A stretch of DNA of 64,000 bases from Sphingomonadaceae bacterium (GCA_947473355.1 CANJCQ010000007.1:1-64000); one strand, 5' to 3'. Shown: positions 18,904 to 28,403, numbered from the stretch's first letter. The notes: generated by a model from the letters alone, not told the origin. Numbers and translations are program-made.

Positions 18904-19422
18904 CTAGCGCTGTTCGGGCACACGGAACTGGTCGTGGCAATTTTTGCATGCCCCGCCAAGCCCGCGCGCGGCGGCGCGGATGGCATCGACATTGCCGCCC
19001 GCTGTGGCAGCCTGGAAGGCATCGGCAGCGCGGCCCAACTGATCCTGCGCGGCGCGGAATTCGACCGGCTTGGTCCAGATTTCCGGCTTGGCTGCGGTTT
19101 TCAGCCCCGGCGCCGGCCCGCTGCCCGCCGGGAACCAGCCGCGCAATGCCACCGAATCGTTCTTTATTGTCCGGGCCGATTGCTGAATCATGATGATCTG
19201 CGGCTCGCTGGCGCGAAGGGCGTCCATCGCATTCTTGAAGGCTGTCCCCATTTCCTTGAACCCGGCCTGGCGCGTGCGGATGATTTCGGCAGGCACCATT
19301 GCCGGTGCGCGCGCGGTTGCCGGAACGCGCGCAGTCCGTCCGGTCCCGCTTGCCACAAGCGGCGCGGCGACGATGGCCAAGGTAAGGGCGGCGAGAGCCG
19401 CAGTGGTGTGCAGGCGGTTCAT
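18904..19422 (-). CDS. Cytochrome c' (c-type cytochrome)
   Basis: Signal peptide; four-helix cytochrome c' pattern with C-terminal CKNCHDQFR heme motif. Confidence 0.87.
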   Translation of the reverse strand: MNRLHTTAALAALTLAIVAAPLVASGTGRTARVPATARAPAMVPAEIIRTRQAGFKEMGTAFKNAMDALRASEPQIIMIQQSARTIKNDSVALRGWFPAGSGPAPGLKTAAKPEIWTKPVEFRAAQDQLGRAADAFQAATAGGNVDAIRAAARGLGGACKNCHDQFRVPEQR

Positions 19423-19486
19423 GTTTGCTCCAGTTTGTAGAAACTTGCGCGGATTCCCGAGACTATTGGTTCAAAAGGCAAACGGG

Positions 19487-20794
19487 TCAAGTGGCCGGTT
19501 TGCCCATTGCCTCAGCGTTTATTTCCTCTGGGCTGTCCTCTGGCTGAATGGCCGTGAAGCTGGGATAGCTTCCCAGCGCAAAGACCAGCAGCGCAGCGGC
19601 GCAGGAAGCGCCCATGCCCAACAGCAGATAGCCGTCATAGCTGCCCGACTTGTCGAAAATTGTCCCTGCAATAACCGGCCCCAGCCCGGCGCCCAGCCGC
19701 ATGGCGCTCGATATGACGCCATAGATTTTGCCGAAATGCAGCACGCCAACGTAGCGCGAGGTAAGGTAGGTGGTGATATTGATTGTCGCGCCAAGCGCAT
19801 AGCCGGCGCTCAGCGCGCCAAGCCACAGCACCAACTCGGAACCTTCGCCCTGACGCAGCAGCAGATAGCCAAGTCCCGTCCATAAGAAACAACTTACCGG
19901 CAGCAACGTCGTTGTCGTGCGGTCAGCCAGCCAGCCAGTGACCAATTGGCCCAGCATGGCCATCACTCCGGTTGCCGCAGCAATCGACGCCGCCTCAGCG
20001 CGGCTTATCCCCGAATGGCTCAGCATCGGGACCAGATGGAGAATGAGCCCGGTCGCCAGCGTACTCTGCAGCAGGATCGCGCATGCCAGTCGCAGGAAGC
20101 GGGGGGTGCGCAGCGCTTCGCCAAAGGTCAGGCCGCCCTGCGGCGTGCCCTGGCGATTCTGCTGGGCGGCGCTGGTTTCGCCTTTCCGGCGCGCGCGCGG
20201 ATCGTGGAAAAACAACAGGCAGATTACCAGTGCCAGCCCGGCCCAGCCGATCCCCAGGAACACATAGGCCATGCGCCAGCCATAGGCATCGATCAGCCAT
20301 CTTGAGGCCAGTGGCGTGACGATCTGGCCAATCGCGGTGCCGCCCATGACCACACCGATCGCCAGTCCGCGGCTCTTGGCAAAGGTCGCCGAGATCGCCC
20401 CGTTCCAAAGAAAGGTGCCGATCATCAGCTGGGTCAGCGTGTAAAGCACCCAGGCGCCAAGCCAGTGGGCGATCGATCCGGTGAGCAGGCCGAAGGCGGC
20501 GAAGGCGAGGCCGTTGAGCGCGAGGCCCGGCAGGCCGATGGTGCGCGTGCCAAATTTATCGACAGCCGCGCCATAAAACGGCACCAGCACGATGCTGATC
20601 ATCGCATAGATTGCCGGCCCATAGGAAATCTGGGCGCGGCCCCAGCCGAATTCCTTCTGCAGCGGCTCCATAAACAGTCCGAGCGAGGAACTCGGCGCTG
20701 TCAACCATGTGACCGCGAGCATGCAGGTCAGCACCAGTGGCCAATTGGCCTTCCACTCATCCATCGCGGTCTTTTGCCCGGCTTCCATTCCCAT
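19487..20794 (-). CDS. MFS transporter (paralog 1 of 3)
   Basis: LGLFMEPLQKEFGWGRAQIS; 12-TM MFS. Confidence 0.87.
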   Translation of the reverse strand: MGMEAGQKTAMDEWKANWPLVLTCMLAVTWLTAPSSSLGLFMEPLQKEFGWGRAQISYGPAIYAMISIVLVPFYGAAVDKFGTRTIGLPGLALNGLAFAAFGLLTGSIAHWLGAWVLYTLTQLMIGTFLWNGAISATFAKSRGLAIGVVMGGTAIGQIVTPLASRWLIDAYGWRMAYVFLGIGWAGLALVICLLFFHDPRARRKGETSAAQQNRQGTPQGGLTFGEALRTPRFLRLACAILLQSTLATGLILHLVPMLSHSGISRAEAASIAAATGVMAMLGQLVTGWLADRTTTTLLPVSCFLWTGLGYLLLRQGEGSELVLWLGALSAGYALGATINITTYLTSRYVGVLHFGKIYGVISSAMRLGAGLGPVIAGTIFDKSGSYDGYLLLGMGASCAAALLVFALGSYPSFTAIQPEDSPEEINAEAMGKPAT

Positions 20795-20827
20795 TCTGCT
20801 CCCTTTTGATTCTTCGTCTCGTCACGA

Positions 20828-22105
20828 TCAGGTCGTACTGGCAGGGCCTTCGATTGGAGTTTCGTTCTCTGCACTGGCTTCGAACACCGGGTATGGGCCA
20901 AGCGTCAAGACCGCCGCCCCGGCAGTAATCGATAGCGGAAGGCCCGCGATGAGCAGAACATAGTAGCTGTCCGTAGCGTCGAAAATCAGGCCTGCGATGA
21001 GCGGACCGATACCTCCGGCCAGCCCCAGAAGCCCGGTCATCACCCCGAAAATCTTGCCGTTGTGGCGCACGCCTCCGTATTGGACGGTCAGGAATGTAGT
21101 CATGTGGTAGGCTGCTCCCGAGCCAAGGCCGACAAGAAAAACTCCTGCAGACAGCAGCGAAGCGGAAGCTGCGCCTTGGAGCAGCAAGACATATCCGATC
21201 CCCGGCAGCGCAAAACATGCGGCTGGCAGAAAACTGCGCCTGACCAGATCTGCCAACCAGCCAACCACCAACTTGCCGCTGATCGAAGCAATGCCAAGAA
21301 TCGCGGCAATCCCTGCTGCACCAGCACGCGACATTTGCGACCATTCAAGGATCGGCACCAAATGCGACATGGCCGCAGCGGCCATCACTGCTTGAATCAT
21401 AATGGCGAAAGTTATCCGCTGAATGCGGCTGTCGCGCAGGGCCTGGCGCAGGGTCAGACCGCCGGGAAGCAGGCGGTCAGGGCTGCCAGGGGGGGCTTTG
21501 GCCCGTCTGCCGAACATGTCGTAAAAGAACAGCCAGACCATCAGCAAGGTGACACTGCCCCAGCCGAAGGCAAGCCCGATATAGCCGCCCCGCCAGCCGA
21601 AGTCGTCGATCAGCAGGCGCGCGATGATCGGCGACAGGGTCTGCGCCAGACCAAGCCCGCTAAGCACAATGGCGATTGCCAGCCCGCGGCTCGCCGAGAA
21701 GGCCCCGGACACGGCGGTGGCCCAAACTGGCGTCTTGGTCAGCAAGGTCACCAACGACAGGCAAAACCAGGCAAACAGCCAGCTGTAGATCGATGAATTG
21801 ACCAGGCTGATCGCTGCGAGAGCCATGATGGCGAGAACCAGCCCAGGAATTGCGATCCGCCGCGCGCCATAGCGATCTGCCAAAGCGCCGGAAAACGGAG
21901 CCAGCGGCGTGCTTACTATCGCGCTGATTGTCAGGGCGGCGGATATTTGCGCGCGGCTCCAGCCGAACTCATGCTGCAGTGGCACCATGAACACGCCGAG
22001 CGAAGTCGATGCCAGCGAAACGTATGACATTCCAAGCATTCCCGCAAAGGCCAGCGGCCCATACCGTTGCCATTCCTGTCGGGCAGTAAGCGGTGCTGAA
22101 GCCAT
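20828..22105 (-). CDS. MFS transporter (paralog 2 of 3)
   Basis: LGVFMVPLQHEFGWSRAQIS; 12-TM MFS. Confidence 0.87.
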   Translation of the reverse strand: MASAPLTARQEWQRYGPLAFAGMLGMSYVSLASTSLGVFMVPLQHEFGWSRAQISAALTISAIVSTPLAPFSGALADRYGARRIAIPGLVLAIMALAAISLVNSSIYSWLFAWFCLSLVTLLTKTPVWATAVSGAFSASRGLAIAIVLSGLGLAQTLSPIIARLLIDDFGWRGGYIGLAFGWGSVTLLMVWLFFYDMFGRRAKAPPGSPDRLLPGGLTLRQALRDSRIQRITFAIMIQAVMAAAAMSHLVPILEWSQMSRAGAAGIAAILGIASISGKLVVGWLADLVRRSFLPAACFALPGIGYVLLLQGAASASLLSAGVFLVGLGSGAAYHMTTFLTVQYGGVRHNGKIFGVMTGLLGLAGGIGPLIAGLIFDATDSYYVLLIAGLPLSITAGAAVLTLGPYPVFEASAENETPIEGPASTT

Positions 22106-22134
22106 TGCTTGTGTTCACTCCCGAATTGGCTGGA

Positions 22135-23412
22135 TCAGGTTGCCGGTTTGCCATCCGGGTCAGCGGCCGGGTCAGACCGCGAACCGAATTCGGGATAGGG
22201 CCCCAGCCCAATCAACAGAAACGCTGCCAGCAGGACTGTCGGTGCTGCGGCCAACAGCAAGGGGCGATAGGTACCCAGCATGTCGTGCAACAGCCCTGCG
22301 ATCGGCGGTCCGACTGCGGCTCCGAACATCAGCAAGCTGGCGACAATAGAGTAGATCTTGCCGAAATTGCGAAGGCCGCCGTATCGCCCGCACAAATAGG
22401 CGGTCACCTGAAACGATGCGCCTCCGGCAAAGCCCAGGATCATGACCGCAACAGTCAACATTGCGGTCGAATGGAACGGATTGACAAGCAATGCATCGCC
22501 AACAGCTCCGAGGGCAAAGGCGGCGAAAGGAAACAGAGGGCTGCGCACGCGATCGCACAGCCAACCTGCGACCAGTTTCCCCGCGATCCCGGCGACTCCA
22601 GCCGTGGCAGCAACCTCGGCAGCGCCAGTCCGGTCGAGCCCGCTCTCCATGAGCACCAGGGCGAGATGTGCGGCGACCCAGCCACCGATGAGCGTGAAGA
22701 GGAAATTGGTGAGGCCAATGCGGATGAGCGGGGGGCTGCGCAGCGCTTCATGCATGGTCAATCCCGGCAACTCAGCCGCAGCCGCCAGGCTCGTCAGTTG
22801 CGAACTGGATCCCTCGGGCGGTTTTTCGCGAAACATCAGCAGCACCAGCAGTGTCGCCAGTCCGCCCCAGAATACAGCGACTCCCAGGTAAGCCATGCGC
22901 CAGCCGTAATGAATGACCAGCCAGTTGGGGAGCAGCTTGGCAGTCGCCTCGGCGAGAGCCGTGCCGCACAGCATCACCGACAGGGCAAAGCCCCGACCGA
23001 CAGTGAACAGCCGGGTTACGGCGACGGTCCACACCGTCGACTTGATCAGCAGGCTCGCAAACCCCAAGGCCAGCCAAAGCAGGCACCACTGCACCAACGA
23101 ACCGTTGGCCAAGCCGATCGCTGCAAATCCGGCGCTCGACAGGAGCATTCCGGGCACGGCCACCCGGCGCGTACCGAAGCGGTCTATCAGGGCCCCGACT
23201 GCCGGGCCGAACAGCACCGGCAGAAGACTGAAAATCATCAGCCCGAGGTAGACCTGTGAACGCGAAAGCCCGAACTCGTGCTCGATCGGAGCGGCAAACT
23301 GATCGAACGAGTAAGTGACCATGGCATAGAACGACATGCCGAACATGGCCGACAGGACAACCGGCCAATAGGCTTTCCACTCTGCGCTGGTGGCAGTGGT
23401 CACTTCGCTCAT
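22135..23412 (-). CDS. MFS transporter (paralog 3 of 3)
   Basis: FDQFAAPIEHEFGLSRSQVY; 12-TM MFS. Confidence 0.86.
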   Translation of the reverse strand: MSEVTTATSAEWKAYWPVVLSAMFGMSFYAMVTYSFDQFAAPIEHEFGLSRSQVYLGLMIFSLLPVLFGPAVGALIDRFGTRRVAVPGMLLSSAGFAAIGLANGSLVQWCLLWLALGFASLLIKSTVWTVAVTRLFTVGRGFALSVMLCGTALAEATAKLLPNWLVIHYGWRMAYLGVAVFWGGLATLLVLLMFREKPPEGSSSQLTSLAAAAELPGLTMHEALRSPPLIRIGLTNFLFTLIGGWVAAHLALVLMESGLDRTGAAEVAATAGVAGIAGKLVAGWLCDRVRSPLFPFAAFALGAVGDALLVNPFHSTAMLTVAVMILGFAGGASFQVTAYLCGRYGGLRNFGKIYSIVASLLMFGAAVGPPIAGLLHDMLGTYRPLLLAAAPTVLLAAFLLIGLGPYPEFGSRSDPAADPDGKPAT

Positions 23413-23470
23413 GCGCTTGTCTCCCCCTCCCCCATGCTGCGCCATAATTTGGCGCCAGTCCAGTTTGCTG

Positions 23471-24388
23471 TCAGTCCAGCTTGGCAATGACCTCTTCGCC
23501 AAAGCGCCGGGCATTATCGCACCATTCGCTCCGCGAATCGGTCCAGACGCTGGTGCCTGAGCCGGAGATGCCCAGCCCCTTGAGGTGCATGAAGTTGTCG
23601 ATCGCTTCCTGTGCGTTCCATTCGCCCTTCATGCTGAAGGTTCCCGAACAGATCACTTCCGGCGGCACCTCGCGGCCGATCTTGGCGCAATGCTCGCGGA
23701 TATAGGCGATGGCGGCGAGAATTTCCTCGTCGGTTTCGATATTGGCAGTGCGCGCGGTGTCAGTGACCGCCTTGGGCACAAAGAAGGGATGCCAGGCATC
23801 GCCGAATTCCGCCGCCCGCCGCAGCGCGCGCTTGGAGTTGCCGCCGACCAGCAGCGGCGGATGGGGTTTTTGCACAGGGGTCGGCAGCACGCGGTTGCCG
23901 ACGGCAGTGTAGCCGGTGCCCTCGAAGCTGAAATCCTCGCCGGTCCAGGCCAGCTTCATCGCCCGGATATATTCGTCCATCAGGTCGTTGCGGTTGTCGA
24001 AATCGACGCCCAGCGCCTTGAATTCGGGCTTGAGGTAGCCAGCCCCCATGCCGAAAATGAAGCGCCCACCGCTGAACCGGTCGAGCGAGGAGACTGCCCG
24101 CGCGGTCACGAATGGATTGCGATAAGGCAGCACCACAATGTTGGTCAGCAGTTTCAGCTTGGTCGTCACAGCCGCCACCATTGACAGCATGACGAAGGGA
24201 TCCTGCGCATAGTGCCCGCCGTTATCGAGCCAGCGATAGGAAGGGACGGGATGATCGGTGACGCTGCCGGCGGTGAAACCGGCTTCCTCGGCCGCGCGGG
24301 CGCATTCGACTACGGCATCCTGCGAAACGAAGGCCTCGGGATGTTCGATCTGGTCGAAGGGAAAAGTGATGCTGACATGGAAAGACAT
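23471..24388 (-). CDS. LLM-class (luciferase-like) oxidoreductase, probably F420-dependent
   Basis: ARAAEEAGFTAGSVTDHPVP, NIVVLPYRNPFVTARAVSSLDRFSGGRFIFGMGAGYLKPEF, HPPLLVGGNSKRALRRAAEFGDAWHP. Confidence 0.88.
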   Translation of the reverse strand: MSFHVSITFPFDQIEHPEAFVSQDAVVECARAAEEAGFTAGSVTDHPVPSYRWLDNGGHYAQDPFVMLSMVAAVTTKLKLLTNIVVLPYRNPFVTARAVSSLDRFSGGRFIFGMGAGYLKPEFKALGVDFDNRNDLMDEYIRAMKLAWTGEDFSFEGTGYTAVGNRVLPTPVQKPHPPLLVGGNSKRALRRAAEFGDAWHPFFVPKAVTDTARTANIETDEEILAAIAYIREHCAKIGREVPPEVICSGTFSMKGEWNAQEAIDNFMHLKGLGISGSGTSVWTDSRSEWCDNARRFGEEVIAKLD

Positions 24389-24414
24389 GCGTTGGTTCCT
24401 GCTTGAAAATTTGA

Positions 24415-25269
24415 TCAATTGACTTCGGGCGGGAGAATCCAGTTGTTGGTCTTGTCCCGGATCCAGCCGCTTGAAGCCCAGGAACCGCCATCAACCGGGA
24501 TCAGAGCGCCGGTGATATAGGTCGACATGCGCGAGGCGAGGAAAACGGCGAGCTGGCCGCATTCCTCATCGATCCCGGCGCGGCCCCAGGGGATGCGGCG
24601 GCGGATGATCTCGAGCTGCTCGGGCGGCATTTTCAGATTGGCCGTGTCGGATACCGGACCGGTAAAATTACCAGTAACACCGGGAGTTATCGTATAATCC
24701 GGAGCAATCGCATTAATCCGGATGCCGTGCTCCGCCAGTTCAACCGCCAGAGTGCGGGTCAGGTTATTGATCCCGGCCTTGCAGGCCGCATAGACAGCAT
24801 AGCCCGGCGCTGCGCGGCTGCCTTCGATCGAGGTCACATTGATGATCGCGCCGCCGCGTCCACCTGCGATCATGATCGGGATGGATGCCTGGGTTGCGGC
24901 AAGATTGCTGATCAGGTTGAGATCGATGTGGCGGGCCCAGTTCTTGGGCTGCAGGTCGACGAATGCTCGCCGGGTGACCCCGCCGGCATTGTTGACCAGA
25001 ATATCGAGCCGCCCGAACTGCTTTGCTGTCTCGGCCACCGCGGCCTGCAGCGGCTCCACTTCCATCACGTTGATCGGAAACTGCAACGCCCGGCGCCCGC
25101 GTTTTTCCACCTCTGCGGCCGTCTCGGCACAGCGATCGGGGATCACGTCGACGATGGCGACATCTGCGCCCATGTCTGCAAAGCACAGCGCGCATGAGCG
25201 CCCAATGCCGCCGCCGCCGCCCGTGACAAAAGCCACTTGCCCGGTCAGATCAATATCGCTGGCATCCAT
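24415..25269 (-). CDS. SDR family oxidoreductase
   Basis: VAFVTGGGGGIGRSCAL, DILVNNAGG, YAVYAACKAGINNLTRTLAVELAEHGIRINAIAPD. Confidence 0.9.
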   Translation of the reverse strand: MDASDIDLTGQVAFVTGGGGGIGRSCALCFADMGADVAIVDVIPDRCAETAAEVEKRGRRALQFPINVMEVEPLQAAVAETAKQFGRLDILVNNAGGVTRRAFVDLQPKNWARHIDLNLISNLAATQASIPIMIAGGRGGAIINVTSIEGSRAAPGYAVYAACKAGINNLTRTLAVELAEHGIRINAIAPDYTITPGVTGNFTGPVSDTANLKMPPEQLEIIRRRIPWGRAGIDEECGQLAVFLASRMSTYITGALIPVDGGSWASSGWIRDKTNNWILPPEVN

Positions 25270-25292
25270 TTTTTTCTCTCCCAATCTTACTT

Positions 25293-25880
25293 CTACGGAC
25301 TCATCAGCCCCGCTGCATCGGGCAAATCCTCCGGCATATCAATATCGCGCGCCAGCCCCTGGCTGTGCACTTCCTCAATCCTGATTCCCAGCCGATTGGC
25401 CTCGGCATGATGCTTGGCAAAGCTGTCAGGCCCGAAGGCGAACGTAAAGCCCCTTGCTTGTGGCAGGGGCAGCGAAAGTGCATTTGTCCCGGTTCCGTGG
25501 CGATCGGGGGCCATTGCAATGGTGCCTGTTGGCGCAGCGGCGAGTAGTTCGATGTCCTGTCTGGTCAGCACCGGCAGATCGGCGAACAGCACGATCATGC
25601 GCGTCGCTCCGCCTTGCAATGCCTGCACAAGCGCCGCGTGCAGCGCCGGGTTGAGCCCCGTGCCGGGATCGGCGAGCAAACGGATGTGCTCGGGCAAGTC
25701 CAGCCGCGTCGGGCCGAGCAGACATAGTTGCTGGACATGGGAAGCCTCGCTGGCAACACTCACCACATGATGCAGCATCGCGGAGGCCAGCGCTGCGCGC
25801 TGAGCCTCGCTGAGCGCACCGGCCAGCCTGCCCTTGGCCTGTCCTGGCTGCTTGAAGGGTATGACGACCCAGCAGGTCAT
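25293..25880 (-). CDS. cofC: CofC: phospholactate/PEP-type guanylyltransferase (F420 biosynthesis)
   Basis: WVVIPFKQPGQAKGRLAGALS, LADPGTGLNPALHAAL, IVLFADLPVLT, HGTGTNALSL, FAFGPDSFAKHHAEA. Confidence 0.92.
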   Translation of the reverse strand: MTCWVVIPFKQPGQAKGRLAGALSEAQRAALASAMLHHVVSVASEASHVQQLCLLGPTRLDLPEHIRLLADPGTGLNPALHAALVQALQGGATRMIVLFADLPVLTRQDIELLAAAPTGTIAMAPDRHGTGTNALSLPLPQARGFTFAFGPDSFAKHHAEANRLGIRIEEVHSQGLARDIDMPEDLPDAAGLMSP

Positions 25881-25905
25881 GGCCTGCGGGTTACGGTTTC
25901 GCCAG

Positions 25906-26571
25906 TCACGGAATTGCTGGGGCAGTGGTCAGGTTGGTGAAGCGGATCCCCGCGCCATCGGCGGCATAATTCTTGTTCATGTAGATCAGGATCGATGTCA
26001 GCGCCTCGGCCGCTGCCGAATTGGCAAGCGCTCCCCCGACCAGACCGCGTAGCCCCATGTCGTTCACCAGCGCGACAACCATCTTGCGGGCCTCGACATC
26101 ATCGCCGAACACCAGCACATCGCATTCGACTTTGGCTTCACTATCAAGAATATGCGCGGCAACATTATGAAATGCCGTGACGAAGAGAATATCCGGCCCA
26201 AGATGCTCGCGCGCCTCCAGCGCGGCGCAACCGGCGGCGGGCAGTTGCACCCGCATCACCTTGGGCGGCATCAGAGGCACAGTTGTATCAACCACGATGG
26301 CGCTGCCTACATGCGGCGCAATCTGCTTCAGTGTCGATTCCTGGTTCTCATAGGGCACTGTGACGATAACGATGTCCTTGCCCTGAACCACTTCGGTATT
26401 GGCGCCCGACGCCAGCGACAGACCCAGTGCGGCGTTCATTTCGGCGGCAATGGCGTCGGCCTTGTCGGCGGCGCGGCTGCCGATGGTGACCTGATGTCCG
26501 CCCTGCGCTAGACGGCGGGCAATGCCCTTGCCGAGATGTCCGGTGCCGCCGACTACTGCGATTGTCGCCAT
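25906..26571 (-). CDS. npdG: F420:NADPH oxidoreductase (NpdG/Fno-like)
   Basis: ATIAVVGGTGHLGKGIARRLAQGGHQVTIGSR; VTVPYENQ; GGALANSAAAEALTSILIYMNK; adjacent to F420 genes. Confidence 0.9.
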   Translation of the reverse strand: MATIAVVGGTGHLGKGIARRLAQGGHQVTIGSRAADKADAIAAEMNAALGLSLASGANTEVVQGKDIVIVTVPYENQESTLKQIAPHVGSAIVVDTTVPLMPPKVMRVQLPAAGCAALEAREHLGPDILFVTAFHNVAAHILDSEAKVECDVLVFGDDVEARKMVVALVNDMGLRGLVGGALANSAAAEALTSILIYMNKNYAADGAGIRFTNLTTAPAIP

Positions 26572-26676
26572 GTCTGTGTCTCTCCCTTGGAATTCGCGAT
26601 TGCTTGGCTGGGCTCCAGCCGATAGCGGCAGGGACGAGTGAGGCAACACAATTGTCGCGGTAACTATGGGGAAGTC

Positions 26677-27459
26677 ATGCAGGCGCAGAAACCTTTAAGC
26701 GTCTCGCCGCTGCAGGGCATGCCGTTGTTCGCTCCGGGCATGTCGGTTGCCGCCGAAGTGGTGGCTGCAATGCTGCGCGACGGCGATGTGGTGCGCAGCG
26801 GCGATATTGTGGTGGTGGCGCAAAAGATTGTGTCCAAGGTTGAAGGGCGGATAGTGCGGCTGGCCGATGTCCAGCCCGGCGCGCCAGCGCGGGAACTTGC
26901 CGCAAAGGCCGCGCGCGAGCCAGAAATGGCGCAACTGATCCTCGACGAGTCGAGCGAGATCCTGCGCGCCACCCTCGCCGCGATCATTGCCCGGCACAAG
27001 ACCGGCCATGTCCTCGCCAATGCCGGGATCGATGCCTCGAACGTCGAGCATGGCGATGGCGGAACTGTCCTGCTCTGGCCGACAGACCCTGATGCTAGCG
27101 CTCGCGCCATTCGCGCCGAATTGGCCGCATTGACCGGCCAACACCCAGCCGTCGTTATTGCCGACAGCCTCGGCCGGGCATGGCGGATCGGCACAGTCGG
27201 CGCAGCGATCGGCTGCGCTGGCCTATGCGTGCTCGATGACCGGCGCGGCACGGGGCAGGACCTGTTCGGGCGGACCTTGCAGGCAACCGTCATCGCCGTT
27301 GCCGATGCCGTGGCTGCCATGGCCGTGCTGGCGATGGGCGAGGGGGCGGAAGGCACGCCCGTGGCGCTGGTGCGCGGCGGCGGGCACTGGGTGACTGACG
27401 ACGATGGCCCGGGCGCGGCCAGCGCGCTCAGGCCTCAAGCGGAGGATATGTTCCGATGA
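26677..27459 (+). CDS. cofE: CofE: coenzyme F420-0 gamma-glutamyl ligase (no C-terminal FbiB reductase domain)
   Basis: SGDIVVVAQKIVSKVEGR, LANAGIDASNVE, VVIADSLGRAWRIGTVGAAIGCAGL. Confidence 0.94.
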   Translation: MQAQKPLSVSPLQGMPLFAPGMSVAAEVVAAMLRDGDVVRSGDIVVVAQKIVSKVEGRIVRLADVQPGAPARELAAKAAREPEMAQLILDESSEILRATLAAIIARHKTGHVLANAGIDASNVEHGDGGTVLLWPTDPDASARAIRAELAALTGQHPAVVIADSLGRAWRIGTVGAAIGCAGLCVLDDRRGTGQDLFGRTLQATVIAVADAVAAMAVLAMGEGAEGTPVALVRGGGHWVTDDDGPGAASALRPQAEDMFR

Positions 27460-28400
27460 GCCACGTGCTCGCGCTTTCTGGCGGCGTCGGCGGGGCCAAA
27501 CTCGCCGCCGGGCTTTCCGCCGTCCTGCCGCCCCAGGACCTCACCATCGCCGTCAATACCGGCGACGATTTCGAACACTTGGGCCTCACAGTCTGCCCGG
27601 ACATCGATTCGGTAGTCTATGCCCTCGCCGGTCTCAACGACGAGAAGCGCGGCTGGGGCATCGCCGACGAGTCATGGCGGACCATGGAGCGACTGGGCGC
27701 TCTTGGCGAGGCCCAGTGGTTCAACCTCGGCGACCGCGACATGGCCATGCACATTGCGCGCTCGTGGCGGTTGCGCGCCGGCGAGAGCCTGTCCGATGTC
27801 ACGGCGCGGCTGACCGGGGCGCTGGGGATTGCCCACAAAGTGGTGCCGATGAGCGACGCGCCGGTGCGCACGCAAGTGGAGACAGAGCAGGGATGGCTTG
27901 ATTTCCAGCACTGGTTCGTGGGCGAGCAATGCAAGCCCGAAGTGCGCGGCATCCGCTTTGCCGGATTGCCTGCAAAGCCCTCGCCGGGGCTGGCAGCTGC
28001 GCTCGCGCGGCCAGACCTTGCCGCCATCGTGATCTGCCCCTCGAACCCCTTCGTCAGCGTCGATCCGATCCTCGCGCTGGAAGGCGTACGCGCCGCGCTG
28101 GAAAGCCGCCGCGTGCCGCTTGTTGCTGTCTCGCCATTGGTCGGCGGACAGGCGATCAAGGGCCCGCTTGCCAAGATGCTTGCCGAACGCGGAATGGCCT
28201 GCAATAATCTCGCCATCGCCGACCATTACTCCGGCCTGCTCGATCACTTGCTGGTCGATCATGCCGACGGCGCGCAAGCCCACGAAGTCAGGGCCCGCGG
28301 CGTTGCAGTAAGCGTGTCGGCAACAGTCATGTGCACAGCCGATGACCGGGCAAGGCTGGCGCGCGAAGCACTGTTGGCGGCCGGCTACGCAATGGGTTGA
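27456..28400 (+). CDS. cofD: CofD: 2-phospho-L-lactate (or analogue) transferase
   Basis: LALSGGVGGAKLAAGL, VNTGDDFEHLGLTVCPDIDSVVYAL, ICPSNPFVSVDPIL, VSPLVGGQAIKGPLAKML; 4-nt overlap with cofE. Confidence 0.96.
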   Translation: MSHVLALSGGVGGAKLAAGLSAVLPPQDLTIAVNTGDDFEHLGLTVCPDIDSVVYALAGLNDEKRGWGIADESWRTMERLGALGEAQWFNLGDRDMAMHIARSWRLRAGESLSDVTARLTGALGIAHKVVPMSDAPVRTQVETEQGWLDFQHWFVGEQCKPEVRGIRFAGLPAKPSPGLAAALARPDLAAIVICPSNPFVSVDPILALEGVRAALESRRVPLVAVSPLVGGQAIKGPLAKMLAERGMACNNLAIADHYSGLLDHLLVDHADGAQAHEVRARGVAVSVSATVMCTADDRARLAREALLAAGYAMG

Positions 28401-28403
28401 GGC

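Noticed and set aside
22093-23259. 388-aa plus-strand ORF opposite the third MFS gene
   Set aside because: Antisense of a 12-TM protein gives a Q/R-rich hydrophilic translation, a typical artefact.
26166-26200. Possible frameshift or pseudogenisation in npdG
   Set aside because: The reading frame is continuous from 26571 to 25906 with conserved motifs throughout.
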